Shown: in pieces, positions 1 through 11,722 of the stretch | Layout: each line of letters starts with the position of its first letter | Position numbering within the stretch: the first letter of the stretch is position 1 | The notes under the pieces: model-generated | Database searches by the model: none | The model's input: the letters and a program-made list of their open reading frames with translations, nothing else | What the model was told of the DNA's origin: nothing | Position numbers and translations under genes: made by a program | Origin: Haberlea rhodopensis | Lineage: Eukaryota > Streptophyta > Magnoliopsida > Lamiales > Gesneriaceae | Assembly: GCA_907163345.1 (NCBI GenBank) | Contig: CAJQUN010000154.1 | Coordinates: 248,001 to 312,000 of the forward strand | Direction: 5' to 3' | Length of the DNA stretch: 64,000 bases

Positions 1-218
1 ATTGATTCTGGATGGAAGTTTAAATTGTAATAGCTTACAATGGATTACTATGGCAACTGTTATAGGAGCTTATTGTGCAGTCACGTTTGCGCCTGGGTCT
101 TAGGCTTGGCAGAATGGTATCATAGCAGGCTTTCCATGTGATTGTCTATTTCACTCACATGCTCACCCCCGCCACCCCCGCGTTATCAATCCACGTGTTT
201 TAGTTATATAATGTCACA
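1..218. other. Unassigned left-edge sequence
   Basis: No reading frame or RNA gene is recognisable. The stretch leads into a purine-rich tract at 219-230. It could be the 3' end of the internal region of the small LTR-like element that follows. Confidence 0.3.
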
Positions 219-351
219 CGCGAGGGGGTGTGTTGAGAGCTGTTGTCTCATATTGGGAACTTGAAAGCCATATATGCTCCTTATAAAAGATTTTGGGTTA
301 CACTCCTCATAAACAATTGGTTATGAGTTGAAACCCCGTGAATTCTTAACA
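219..351 (+). repeat. Small LTR-like sequence with polypurine tract
   Basis: A purine-rich tract (219-230, GAGGGGG core) is followed at once by a sequence that opens TGTTGAGA at 231 and closes CTTAACA at 351, so the ends are TGTT...AACA. A TATA-like CCTTATAAAAG lies inside at about 279-289. The layout of PPT plus a roughly 120-bp unit with LTR-type ends fits the 3' LTR of a miniature LTR retrotransposon. No primer-binding site or partner LTR is visible, because the window starts too close. The assignment is inferred. Confidence 0.4.
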
Positions 352-489
352 AATATATTCCACAAGCAATTGTCCAATGCCATCGAGGTGTTAATAACAA
401 GCACGGAATGGGTTTCTAACCATAAATTAGCCTGTCAAACTAAAAAAGATCAGCATATTACATATTTTTTTACGGGTCAGTTGACGTCG

Positions 490-1175
490 TCTCTCCCACT
501 AAGTATCGTCAAGCCATTAGAGGGTTACAATATCTAACCCTCACTCACCCTGGCATCGCATTTGTTGTTAATCATCTTGCCCAGTTCATGTCTGCGCCCA
601 AATCATCCCATTGGTCAGCCGTAAAACGGGTCTTTAGCTATCTCAAAGGCACCCTTCACCATGGTCTACTTTTTCGTCCTCACCTTGATCTCACCTTAAC
701 GGCGTACTCTGATGCCGACTGGGGTGGAGATCCATATGATGGCAAATCCACTTCTGCCTATTATATTTCTTGGCATAAATCCTATCTCCCGGAGCTCACA
801 AAAGAAAAAGGGTGTCTCTCGCTCTTAGACCGAAGCCGAATATTGTTCATTAGCTGCAACGGCTTCTAAAGTATGCTGGATTTTAAACTTATTCTCTGAA
901 CTTGGCACCTGACTTCGTGCACCATTTCTTTGGTGTGAAAACATCAGTTCCACATGCCTTGCCATCCATCCCGTCATGCACACCCGTATGAAACACATCT
1001 CACTCAATGTCCACTTTGTCCCGGATCTACTCCACAAAAGGCCATCTAAGTGTCTCATTTATTCGGACATATGATCAGTTAGATGATCTCCTCACCAAGC
1101 CCTTACATTGTACCAGATTCTTGCTTCTACGGTCCAAAATCACCGTCGCTGATGCACCTCGATTTTGTGGGTGCG
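490..1175 (+). pseudogene. Ty1/copia reverse transcriptase/RNase H relic
   Basis: This is the decayed C-terminal end of a copia-type polyprotein. Reading across three frames gives the end of the RT domain (YRQAIRGLQYLTLTHPGIAF near 500-560, then HLAQFMSAPKSSHW), followed by the RNase H entry SDADWGGDPYDGKSTSAYYI (about 705-765) and the later TEAEYCSLAATASKVCWIL block (about 826-885). The typical end of copia RNase H, DQLDDLLTKPL, lies at about 1073-1105. An in-frame TAG sits where the serine before TEAEY belongs, and there are at least two frameshifts. The upstream gag, protease, integrase and most of RT are absent. It is non-functional. Confidence 0.85.
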
Positions 1176-1388
1176 TGTTAAGGAAACCTCTATCATGGAA
1201 TCCTCCTAGAATCATGCTATATTCCTTTGTATAATTAGACTTAATTACTACCATAATTTAGGAGATTGCTTGTAATTTTAAATTACCATTTGCACTCCCT
1301 ATAATGTCACTTATATATGGCCTTATATATTCAAAGCAATACAATCAATCATTCACACATCTTGTGTTATTCTATACGGGGCAATGCA
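1176..1388 (+). repeat. Probable 3' LTR (part) of the copia relic
   Basis: After the RNase H tail the sequence turns to TGTTAAGGAAACC at 1176 and becomes AT-rich, with a TATA-rich stretch and a CAAAGCAATACAATC segment of the sort seen in short copia LTRs. The right boundary is uncertain; 1388 is an estimate. No second LTR is in the window. Confidence 0.5.
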
Positions 1389-3215
1389 TTGTAGGGTCCT
1401 AAGGTGAGGTTGTTTTCTACCAGGTCTAGGTTCGATCATTGTTTGACAGAAAAATTAATTAAATTCATCCAATCGTATCAGATTCGATTTATTTTAACAT
1501 AAAATATTAAAATAAAATAATAAAAATTGAGATATGAATTTGTTTATGAATAACAACAAATTTAAAAAACATATAGAGGGGGAAAGGCAAATTTCCTTTT
1601 TAAAACTGAAACATCTGGTTATGGGATCGAGCTGGATTAGCTGGTTGTATAAAATAACCAACCTGAACCTGCTATAAACTGGGCCATATAGTAAAAAGAA
1701 AAATGGAAAAAAAAAAACCGAATTCAACTGTGTTGGATTTCAGGTTTCAGTTTATAGCCTGTGCACTGTTACGGCTCATAGATTTCGTTTGTTTCCCTCC
1801 TTAGATATTGTAAATAATGGAAGAAGATTATAAAACTTGAGTGATTTTTATTAAATTCTATAATACCCGTTGATTTGCATGGCTGGCGCGTGACAAAGGT
1901 AAATTTAATCGAAGAAGATGTGATACGAATCGATCCAACGGTGGATGAATCATTTACTACTCACTAGATGAACTTTAATTTGCATCTTAGATGAATGATA
2001 AAGCTTTCTCAACTTTCCAATTGAGTGTTTTCAAAATCAGCACTACAAAATAAATTTATAGGAGAGAGAAATGAAAGGTACCGACGAAGAAATCTCCATC
2101 GACGTTTTGAGGACGCCTGGTACTGCTTCTCTTCGATCCAGCTGGAGTCGTAGTAAAAGAAGAAGCTCTAATAGGAGCTGCTCGATATTTTAACTTGACG
2201 TTGGAGTGGTGAAATTTGCTGTCGATTCCGGGAATTTGGAACGTAAAGCAATACTTCAGCAGCGGCGGAGCTTTCGCCATTTCTGTTACAACCGCCGTAC
2301 CTTGCCGCCGCGATCAGGATATAGTTCGGCTTTATTACGATGAAGATGAAGGAATTGGTGGATGGGTATATTTTTATACCACCGCCCATGAGGTAGTCAA
2401 AAATAAACCGCCCATAAGATAGCCAAGAATAAACGAAATGAAGATATACACACATGGATATAATATACATAGCTGTATTCTCTGGTCCCATCTTTTTATT
2501 TCAAATTTGGTATATTAATTAAATTTGATTATATTTATTAACTGATAAAAAAAATGTAATATTAAATAGGAGATTAGAAAATGTTAAAAAAAGGTGATCG
2601 ATTCAATTTTAAAATAATTTTATTTTACTATAAACTTGTTATTTATTTGTTTATCTGTAAATAAATTGATTTTAATGCTCTACCATCCAACCATTTACTT
2701 CTTATAAGTTATTCTATTTGTTATAATATATGAAAAAACTTTTAAATTCGATAATTCATCCATATAAATCAGCGGTTGCGGTGCTTCGAAGTTAACAGAC
2801 AAATTACGATGGCCCACAATTAGACCTTCTTGTGGTTATAATGACTCCACATCTTCTTCTAATTTTATTTTTTCTTTATATAGAGCCCCAAAAAATTTTT
2901 CCGTATATCATAAGACTCAAACACGAATCTTTCTCAAAAGAGAGTGAATTTTTATCAAGTGGACTAGACCCGAAGCTCGACTCCACATCTTAATATTCAG
3001 GAGGGAAACTAAAAATTTGGGTCGGGTGGTCTTAAATATAGAACATACATTGTTTACATGAAGAAAAAAAAAATTGATATAAACTTAAGGCGTCAAGATA
3101 CATGTTTTATCTAACGTATTATGATGGATAAGATTTTATTTAAATAACGGATGAATAAATCAAAATGACAAAATAAATATAAGACGGTGTAAATATAATC
3201 AATTAATTTAATCAA
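1389..3215. other. AT-rich intergenic DNA, no recognised gene
   Basis: No convincing gene was found. A more GC-rich island at 2056-2350 holds short open frames on both strands (for example 2056-2280 minus and 2071-2181 plus). I cannot match either to a known family, and neither shows clear splice sites. The rest is AT-rich with homopolymer runs. Confidence 0.4.
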
Positions 3216-3475
3216 TGTTGGGGTTCAACAATTGCCTCTGCTTTGTGATCGATCGAACACGTGGCGCTTGTGCCAGTGTATGGTTGAAAAGATTGATGTT
3301 GCGCCATTACCCTTAGCTATAGTTATTGGTAAAGCGGTAAGCGCTCGATCCAACAATTGGTATCAGAGCCAAGGTCGCGTGTTCGATTCCCATGAGTTGC
3401 AGAGAGTGCAATTATTGGGGGAGGGATTGTTGGGGTTCAACAATTGCCTCTGCTTTGTGATCGATCGAACACGTG
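3216..3475 (+). mobile_element. TRIM/SMART-type miniature LTR retrotransposon, 3' LTR truncated
   Basis: A 140-bp left LTR (3216-3355) opens TGTTGGGG and closes CCAACA. After a 2-base gap comes TGGTATCAGAGCC (3358-3370), complementary to the 3' end of initiator methionine tRNA, which is a standard plant primer-binding site. The internal region is only about 72 bp. It ends in a purine tract (GGGGGAGGGA, about 3417-3426). At 3428 the LTR sequence starts again and matches the first copy base for base for about 47 bases, up to ACACGTG, then departs. The element has no coding capacity and would need enzymes from another retrotransposon. Orientation follows from PBS left, PPT right. Confidence 0.82.
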
Positions 3476-4903
3476 TTTAAGTAATATTATGTGTTACCCT
3501 TTCAAACTTTTCTATCTAATCAACTATTCTAAATTCAATAATATAACTTTGTCTTGAGGCGATCAAAATCATTTATAATTGAATCAGTCTAAAAATGTTT
3601 AGCACTTTATTTCTCAATATGTATAAATAAGTCTTCGAAAATCATATGAAACTCTTAACTATCATTTTTTAAGTCTTTTACAGACACTAAACTGGATTTA
3701 AAAACTTATAAATTACGAATTTCTTTGAAATTCTATTTGTATTTCACCATATATTATGGAAAAAAATATTTTTTTGAAGGCATAAACCAAATATTTCCTA
3801 TTAGAACTGCAAAATGTTGTGCAAATATTATTATTTTTGGGGCACTTACCAAAAAATTCATAAACCAAATGTAATGTTAAAGTTCAGTCCTTATTAAAAA
3901 ATTTAATGTCTGCCCTCCATAATTGAAAAAAATATATTTTGACATCCTTAATTAATAGTATTGACTAAAATACCCTTCTCACACCCCCAACTTCCTTCTT
4001 CCCCCCTCTTACGTAAAGATTGTTTCCACATTTTTTCTTCTCAATAATTTCTTCCTTGATTTTAACCAAATTCTTCTACACTGTCTATGTTATTTTTGCC
4101 TTATGATTTCGATAGCTCTCCATCGAAAATTGTCTTATATCTTGGATTCTTTTTTGAGCTTCTTCGATCTTCTTGATGTTTTGGGGAGGGGGAGATGCGA
4201 TCGACTTTAGGGGTTACCAAGGAAGTGTTCGGCCCTTGTTTGATCAATTCATACTATCTGGTTTATGTTTCAGCTTGCCTAAATCATTATGGGTTAATGA
4301 TATCAATTTTTGTATGGACATTTTAGCTCCTTGCTACAGTGCGTGCGTGAGTGGGTTGTCATTGTTGGGTTTTCTCTCCACCTAGAATTGTTTTGTTTAA
4401 GTTCGGTTTCTTGGTGCTGCCAGATTGAGATTTGCATTTTGTTGGTCAAAATTTTGATGTTGATTCCCTACTATTTTGGTTTGAATATTTGCTGCATTTG
4501 AGTTGATTTTCCTGCTAATTTTGGGCTTTCAATTTATGTTGTTTCAGGTTTAGAATCTTGCTAATATTCTTATAAAATCTTTCTACTGATAGTTGAAACA
4601 TTGATGTTTTGGTTGAAAAATTGCTGGTATTCCAAATTACACTATATATTGAGTGAAGTTTATAATATTTATTGATTCAAAAACATGCTACCAAACTGAC
4701 GTTGGGTTCTTTCATGTCTGGCGTACTGTATATGTAGTTCAGACTACACATGTGTGTGTATTACATCGTATAAGTTTAAGTTTGGATTAATACGTCATTA
4801 CAAATTAAAATTTCTTTTGGATTGTCCTTTCTTTTGAATGTTGTCACATAAAATAGTTGATCTTTTCAATTTGTGAATCAGATGATATATATTTATTCTT
4901 TAG
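3476..4903. other. AT-rich intergenic DNA
   Basis: No gene recognised. The stretch at about 3960-4560 is T- and C-rich and looks like plant leader or intron sequence. Together with the helicase exon that follows it may be the remains of one host gene copy. Confidence 0.3.
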
Positions 4904-5008
4904 CAATTGTTGAGGGCTGTTATGGAACTGGCTATGCAAGGGCATGCCATGATTGGCAGGGCAAGGACGAAAATTGGGAAGACTCTGGCTTGTTGTAACA
5001 ATGAATGA
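4904..5008 (+). pseudogene. DEAD-box RNA helicase exon fragment (motif I region)
   Basis: A short open frame begins directly after a splice-acceptor-like TTCTTTAG and reads through AMQGHAMIGRARTKIGKTLA before a TGA stop at 5006-5008. This matches the plant DEAD-box RNA helicase block in which the P-loop ATP-binding motif (A-R-T-G-T-G-K-T) follows AMQGRDMIGR, as in RH3/RH9/RH53-type proteins (known from the family). Here the P-loop reads ARTKIGKT, so its central Thr-Gly is lost. The frame stops soon after, and no other helicase motif is found nearby. It is a single-exon relic. Confidence 0.65.
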
Positions 5009-5099
5009 TTGTGTTTATGTTGCATATAATATTTGTATTACTTTCATGATGTTAGAAAAATGAGAATTAGTTGTTTTCTGTTGATCATGATACATATTG

Positions 5100-6150
5100 T
5101 TTCAGGGCAAATTATGTATACTTTTTTTGGGGACCAAGTACTTTTTTATATTTACATTAAGTACATATCAGCAACAAGCAAGTATTATCACGCTTTCTAA
5201 TTGACAACAAATCAAGTACTCATTCATAATAAAGTATGTACATATTCACTCCAAACTAAACACATATTCAGTCCAGCTCAGTTATTGAATAGTTGTTCAA
5301 GTATTGAATTATTAATGACTATAAAGAATGGCAGTCTCAATTGAGGCAAAAAACAAGGAATATAAATTGTAAAGTACTTGGTTTGTATTTAAAATGTACA
5401 TATTTTACATTACATAGATACTCAGTTTGTGTTCAAAAAGTACTCATTTTGTATATTGAAAATCAATTCTCAATTATGATCAATAGAAAGAATGATAATT
5501 CCAAAGTACTTCATTTGTATTCAAAATGTACCTCTTTTACATTTCACATATACTCAGTTTCTGTTCAAAATGTACTGGTTGTGTGTGTTGGAAAACAATT
5601 GTCTCAATTGGGGCCAAAACAAGAAATGGAAATTCAAAAGTACATGGTCTGTATTCAAACTGTACATATTATACATTTCAAATATACTTGGTTTGCGTTC
5701 AAAAAGGTACTCGTTGTGTGTGTTGAGTGGTTGGTTGTCTCAATTAAGGTCAAAACAATGAATGTAAATTAAGTTATAGTTAGTTATAATTTAAAAATGG
5801 TAATTACAGTGAAAAGATATAAGTTAGATGATTGTTGTAATATTTATTGGTCATCGAGTGTGTCTTGACTCTTAATAACTTGAACTGTCAACCATTAATG
5901 TTGTACTAATGTATATGTTCACATCCTTTTTTGACATCTTCAATTGAACACTCCAACTATTTTTAAATTTCACATGCACCATTCATCATAATATATTGTA
6001 TAAGGTGTGTGGTCTTCTAAAATAGGGAAATTCTCAGATTCTTTGTTACTCGTTACCACTTTAAAAAGTACTTGGTTATTATTTAAAATGTACATATGAT
6101 ATATTTCACATGTACTCGGTTGTGTTCAAAAGGTACTCCTTTTGAACCTA
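5100..6150 (-). repeat. Degenerate tandem repeat of about 120 bp (block A)
   Basis: Units recur with the same landmarks: an AAGTACTT..TTTGTATT block, then AAATGTAC, then CATATACTCAGTTTGTGTTC, then TGTCTCAATT. The clearest run is 5340-5780; weaker copies lie at 5130-5300 and 6040-6150. Read on the minus strand the unit matches the block at 26250-27060. Short open frames in all three plus frames (5341-5772) are by-products of the repeat, not genes. Confidence 0.75.
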
Positions 6151-6154
6151 TTAT

Positions 6155-6744
6155 ACAAACGCCTGTATATTTATATATATATTATACACGTACTATATTA
6201 CAAAATACTAAAATTTATATTTTTAAATTCTAAAGCCATGTAAAAACAATAAAAATATTCTTATCAAATTCAAGAAGCATATAAATAAATGTATGTCACT
6301 AGCAACATCATAGTATCACTCATACTAACACAAAATACATATTACTTCAAATAACATAAAGTTTAACAGACACGGCCAAATAAAGGATAAAACCAATAAT
6401 ATATCTTACCAGATTCAAAACACATATAAATAAATGCATGTCATTGAAATCATCATAGCATCGATCATATTAACACCAAATATATATTACTTCAATTAGC
6501 ATAAAGTTTAACAAACATGTCTAAATTTCATTTTAGCCAAAACCTTTTAAATTGTACAATTAGCCTCCAAAAGTATCATTTCTGTGTCTGGCACGCCCGT
6601 CGGCCGTGTCCGACACAGATGCCCGATTTTGAGAGAAGTGTCGACACGGTTGTCGGATTTTATTTTTATTTAAAAATTAAAGACACGCCATGTGGCGTGT
6701 CCGACACATATCCGATGAGTCTCGGGGAAGTGTCGGTATCCTAG
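6155..6744. repeat. Dispersed TIR-type repeat, copy 1 (left end missing)
   Basis: This AT-rich non-coding element is shared with 41924-42473. Both hold two tandem internal segments, each with TTCTTATCAAATTCAAGAAGC-like sequence followed by ATAAATAAATG and a CATACTAAC block. Both end in a GACACGCCATGTGGCGTGTC-type palindrome and GTGTCGGTATCCTAG. In this copy the left terminus is replaced by an AT run. The open frame at 6517-6744 is incidental. Confidence 0.65.
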
Positions 6745-7454
6745 AAGTGTCCAACCCTGCACCGAATAATTTTTGGAGTGCCCGTGCATCATAGGTAATT
6801 ATCATACCTTATTTGGCCACAATTGAGACCACCATGCTTTTTGTGATATTCCATATTAATCTGATACTTAATTATATTATTAAGTGATTAATCACCATAT
6901 TAAGTTAAGTAATACTCAACATGATAAGTAATGCATGGTTTAATTGGCAATTAGGACTTAATTTCAAAGGAGTAACTTGGAAGGATTCAATTGCAATTTG
7001 GGAAGGGCTCAATCTATGAGATGACTAAACATGGGGGACTTAGTTGCAAATTAAGTTATATAAATCCCCAAATCTGATTTCATCTCAATCATCGATCAAA
7101 AACTCCCTCTTCTCCAACACAACCCTTCTTCTTTAATTTCTTGACCTTGTAGACAAGATTACTTTTCAATTTCTGATTGAAAGTTTAAGGAAAGTGTTGG
7201 GGTAAGTAAATTACATATCAATTCTTGTTTCTTGTTGTATTTATATGAAGTTTGTGTAGTTAGTTGGTGTTAGTATGTTTTCTTTCTTGTTGTTGATGAT
7301 TGAGAATGGATTATGTTGAAATAAGTTTTAATTGTGAAGCAAGAGGTGAAGTAGACTGTTTTGAGGTGTTATGGTTGAATTATGTAAAGTATGATTGATA
7401 TATGTGTTGGTGAAGGAGGAAAACATGTTGAAAATGGAGAATTTTTGGGTTACA

Positions 7455-7580
7455 CAGGATCGATTGGTAGGTTGACCAATCGATCGGTCGAACTGGATCA
7501 AAATTTCTGTTATGGGTGATTGATCGCGGAAGGCTGGGCGATCGATCGGTCGTTTTCACCGATTGATCGGTCACCGTAAA
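7455..7580. repeat. CGATCGATCGG palindrome cluster in the solo LTR
   Basis: Several copies of CGATCGATCGGTCG-like sequence (7480-7491, about 7540-7553 and partial copies) occur within about 125 bp. It lies about 400 bp downstream of the TATA-like box of the solo LTR, unlike the arrays in the other LTRs here, which lie upstream. Confidence 0.7.
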
Positions 7581-8304
7581 ATGAGAATTTGCAACTTCTT
7601 GCTATTTCTAATTTATTGCATGAATATATGTGTTATGTTGTATAATTTACATTATAAATTGGATTATGATTATTGATAGTAAGATACTGAAAGCATGAAA
7701 CTAATATTTGATATGGGTGTAGAGCCGTCACATACTACCGGACATCGAGCAGGGTGAAGGTTTCCTTGTTGGTGATAGCTTTATATATTTTGGATATTAT
7801 CAGGTACGTGGAACGTACGAACACCATTTTTGCATAATAAATTTTTGTGATTTATGTATGAGGTTGATTTAGTGAATACCAACGCATTGAGGCGTGATTA
7901 TGTATTGATGGGAGGCGTGCAATATAATATCTGAAACTCTTATATGGAGTTGAAAGGCAATATAACATTGGCTACTAATACGATGGGATCATATTGAGCG
8001 TAATAGCAATGTATATGTGCTACTCATATAAGGAGTAATGATATTATACGCATCTAATGGAAATTGATGAGGAAATGGTATTTACTAGAATGAGGTTGAA
8101 ATGTGATTGAGATGATGACCAGGATATGATCGATAAGGGATTGTGACTTGTCATGACATATGCATTATATGATTCATTTTATCGTGAAATAATGCACAAG
8201 AACAACCCAATGAGATACAAGATATATATGGAATACAGGGAGTATTTGTAACTCTTGTGTTCATACACTTGTTTAGTAGATTTTGTTGTTGATTTGTGTT
8301 TCAT

Positions 8305-8330
8305 ATATATATATATATATATATATATTG
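8305..8330. repeat. (TA)n microsatellite
   Basis: An uninterrupted TA dinucleotide run of about 25 bp inside the solo LTR. Confidence 0.9.
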
Positions 8331-8559
8331 GTTGTGTTCATGTTTTGTGTGTTGTTCTGTAGGAACTCTTTGGGGCAAGGGAGGCAAAGATTGAGGGTCC
8401 ATTTGCTGCAATGAGATAGAGTTGTCGATTCGAAAAATTTAGAAGAAACGATGCTTTGAGAAGTATTTGTTGTATTTCATTCTGGCATGTAATGATGTAA
8501 TACAATTGTTTATGTAATTAATCGACTAAACTCTAGACTCAATAGTAAACGTATGTTAT

Positions 8560-10041
8560 TGATAAGTGTATTTTATACACTTATATTTCCTCATATGTTT
8601 CATGGTTTAGTGCTAGTTTTCGATTAGAATTACGCTTTTGATTTTGTTCTGTTTTGTCTTGCAGGAATCCAGGTAACTACGTGATTTGTGGACTAAAAGG
8701 GTGCAAATGGCGGATTGAAAGGATGAATTGAAGTCAAAAGTCCAAGGTTTCCATCAAAGAAGTTGGCGTAATTACGCCACTATCAGGCGTAAAGATGCCA
8801 AGGCTACGACAATTCCATGTTTTGAAGAGTGACGCGTAACTACGCCAGTTTTTGGCGTAACTACGACAAGGCTACGGCATTTGAGAATTTTGATAGGCGT
8901 AATTACGCCACTTTGAGGCTTAGTACACCACTTTGAGGCATAGTTACGCCATTACCGTGGCGTAGTTACACCAATCACGTGGGATGCCATGTTTTTAACA
9001 CATCACTAGGCGTGGCTACACCAGTTTAGTGGCGTAATTACGCCAAAAGAGTTTTGGAAATTTTTGCTGCGTTCCTTATCTGATGCACGGGATTTAAAAG
9101 GAAAGAAACAAGGAAAGAGGGGGCATTCAGTTACACAGATTGATACATAGAAAAAAGGAGGCTAGGGTTGGAGAATGAGAAAATAAGCGACGACGGCTCA
9201 GAGCAAAAAGTAGAGATTTTATCACGAGACGGAGGCGTTCATCGGAGAACGAAGAATAGCTTCTAAATCGTTTTGTATTTTTAAACTTTTATTAGTTTTT
9301 ACGGATTATTATTTAAACATGTCTATGTGTTTAATTCATTCTAGCATGAGCTAATTCTATTTTTCTAGGAGAACGATATAGCTTGTTTTGAAACTACGAT
9401 TATTATGAATTGATTGAAGTATTTGGAATTTCATATGGTTTATTTGTGCGTTCCTGTTCTTAATGCTTTTAATCTACTAGCCATGGATTGAATGATGTTA
9501 TATTTGTGATCTATCACTCGAGAGAGAGGGTTGTGAATAGGAAAGAAGGGATTCATATCATGGAAGTTAAATTGTTCGAGAGGCCTATAACTCCATAGAA
9601 GTCGTTAAAGGAATTACTATGCATTTACAATTGTTTGATAATTGATCTTAGATAGTAGAGATATCAAGATTAATGTTAGATGATTACTTCTGCTTAACAC
9701 TCGGGAGAGGGAGTAGAAAATAAATAAAAGTTCTCGGCTAGTAAACTAGGAAAATCCATAATATTGAAATCAAAGAATGATAAATGTAGTGGATGAACAA
9801 GTGAAATCGAACTCCTAGATTTGTCTCTAATTGATTTCTCCACAACTCAAGATTTGATCATTGTTTAATTGATTTTTTTTACTATTTGCATAAAACACCC
9901 AATCTTTCGATTTTTAAATAAATCAAAGATTATTTTAATTCAGTACTTAGATTTAACTATATATTCAATCTCTGTGGGTTCGACATCTTTTATACTAAAA
10001 CTTGACCACCGTGCACTTGCGGTAAAGGATTTTCTTCAACA
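8560..10041 (+). repeat. 5' LTR of the Athila-type element
   Basis: It opens TGATAAGTGTATTTTATACAC and closes TTCTTCAACA; it pairs with 24787-26202. U3 holds an array of GGCGTAATTACGCC-like palindromes (8765-9044), followed by a TATA-like GATTTAAAAG at 9091-9100 and a GC-richer leader. The last 60 bases include the CCGTGCACTTGCGGTAAAGG block that is common at the end of Athila-type LTRs. Confidence 0.93.
8765..9044. repeat. GGCGTAATTACGCC palindrome array in Athila U3
   Basis: Three perfect copies of the 14-bp palindrome lie at 8765-8778, 8896-8909 and 9031-9044. Degenerate half-sites (GGCGTAACTACG, TAGTTACGCC, GGCGTGGCTACACC) lie between them. The array ends about 45 bp before the TATA-like box. 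The 3' LTR holds a decayed version at 24988-25215. Confidence 0.9.
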
Positions 10042-10047
10042 AGTTTT

Positions 10048-10065
10048 TGGCGCCGTTGACGGGGA
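10048..10065 (+). other. Primer-binding site (tRNA-Asp type)
   Basis: TGGCGCCGTTGACGGGGA follows the 5' LTR after six bases. It matches the Athila-type site complementary to the 3' end of aspartate tRNA, with one changed base compared with the copy at 16328-16345. Confidence 0.9.
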
Positions 10066-10178
10066 TTGATTTATTTAGTACAATCTGATACTATACCAAT
10101 TAATCTTGGTTTTAATTTAGAGCTTTTATTTCTTTTATTTTGAATTGATTGTTGTCTTTTCTGAGATTTTTGCAGTGC

Positions 10179-11722
10179 ATGCGAAAGTATATAGCTCCTG
10201 AATCGTTGTTGTTTGATCCTGAGATCGAGAGAACTGCAAGAAGACTGAGAAAAACGAGAAGGGAAGAATTAATAGAAATGGCTGCAAATAGAGACAACAA
10301 CGAACCACCTCCACAAAGAAATGTTGAACCTCAAATGGCTATCAGAGGCTATTTCAAACCATCGGTCAACAACAATTACTCTAGGATCGCTCGCCAGACT
10401 ATCAATGCCAACAACTTTGAACTTAAGCCTGCATTGATAAGTATGGTGCAGCAGAATCAGTTTGGTGGTTCCGCTGTTGAAGACCCAACTTACATCTTGA
10501 GGATATTTTTGGAGATAGCTGATACAGTAAAAATGAATGGTGTTCCAGAAGACACTGTGAGACTGCGCTTGTTCCCTTTCTCTCTTAGGGACCATGCAAG
10601 GAGTTTGTTACAATCTCTTCCAGATGGTGGTATATGCACATGGGCGGACATGGCATCGAAATTTCTGTCGAAGTTCTTTCCACCAGCTAAGTCAGCTCAA
10701 CTGAGAACTGAAATCAGTACTTTCAAACAAATCGATTCTGAACAACTATATGAGTCATGTGAGCGATTTAAGGATTTACTGAGGAGGTGCCCACAACACA
10801 ACTATGAGAACTGGGTGCAAATCTAGTTATTTTACAATGGTTTGAATGGGCCAACTAGGATCATTGTGGATGCCGCAACAGGAGGAACACTGTTTTCTAA
10901 GACTGCAGATGCTGCTTTTGAATTACTTGAGGAGATGTCAGCCAACAGTTTCCAATGGCCCAGTGAGCGAGCAATGGTAAGGAAACCCATAGGTATGTAT
11001 GAAGTTGATCACTTTAGTACACTTTCTGCACAATTATCTGCACTAACCACACAGGTAGCAACTCTGACCAAGCAAGGAGCACAACCCACTATTGAATCAG
11101 CTGCAGCTGCAGCTGGAATTGAGTTGTCAAGGGAAGCAGACCAAGAACAAGCTCAGTTCATAAATAATCGGTATCCCAACAACAATAACAACTACCGAGG
11201 CAATCAATACCAACAAGGGTTCCGCAATAATGATAAACTCTTATATGCCAACAACAATAATGCCCTGACTCCACCACCTGGATATGCTCCACAAAAGAAT
11301 GAAGGTAAACCATCATTTGAAGATTTGGTGGGTAATTTTGTTCAAAGCTCAGCGTTGAGGCTTGAGAAGAATGAGTCAAGGCTTGATATGATTGAGGGTC
11401 ACATGAATAACATGGTTGCTACGATGAAGTCTCTCGAGGTTCAAATTGGACAGCTTGCTAATGCCATGAACAACCAGCAAAGAGGAACATTTCCTAGCAA
11501 CACTGAAGTTAACCCAAAATAGCAGTGTAAGGCCGTGACATTGAGAAATGGCAAGGAATTTGGGGATGTAGAACTAGCACAGGTTGATGAGCCATCAGTT
11601 GAGGAGACTCAAATTCAGGTTGAAATCCCTAAGGAAGTTGAAAAGGAGAAGCAAGCCATGCTACCTGAAAAGATTCCTATGTTCAAGCCTACACTTCCAT
11701 ATCCTCAACGCTTTCGGAAAAA
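10179..11722 (+). pseudogene. Athila gag (broken)
   Basis: This encodes the retroelement capsid protein that packages the RNA. I take the start as the ATG at 10179 (MRKYIAPES), just after a TTTTTGCAG that looks like a splice acceptor; the frame is open from 10149. The gag core runs from IRGYFKPSV through FLSKFFPPAKSAQLRTEI to RFKDLLRRCPQHNYENW. A TAG at 10824-10826 falls where a Gln is expected before LFYNG, and another TAG at 11520-11522 precedes the QCKAVTLRNGKEFG segment. A frameshift in the A-run near 11722 then moves the reading frame for the protease. An Asn-rich low-complexity stretch lies at 11160-11270. It is not translatable as one protein. Confidence 0.9.

Larger units (their letters stand above)
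6842..8559 (+). mobile_element. Solo LTR (chromovirus-like Ty3/gypsy), left part; continues at 26208-26249
   Basis: The sequence opens TGTGATATTCC at 6842, directly after CTTTT (6837-6841). Across the later insertion at 8560-26202 it closes CTTCTTACA at 26249, followed by CTTTT (26250-26254). That perfect 5-bp duplication and the TG...CA ends mark one LTR of about 1.76 kb with no internal region, i.e. a solo LTR left by LTR-LTR recombination. The TGTGATA start is common in chromoviruses (Tekay/Del group), so the lineage is an inference. A TATA-like TATATAAATCCCC lies at about 7056, a CGATCGATCGG-rich cluster at 7455-7580 and a TA microsatellite at about 8306-8330. Confidence 0.8.

Noticed and set aside
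2056..2490. GC-rich island with frames on both strands, considered as a host exon
   Set aside because: No family recognised, splice signals unclear and frames short; kept only as unassigned sequence.
5341..5772. 143-codon frame in the tandem repeat
   Set aside because: Its codons follow the repeat unit and two other frames are open too; no conserved protein features.
7369..7580. Minus-strand frame 7380-7574 with repeated Asp-Arg/Ser
   Set aside because: Produced by the CGATCG cluster in the solo LTR; no family match.
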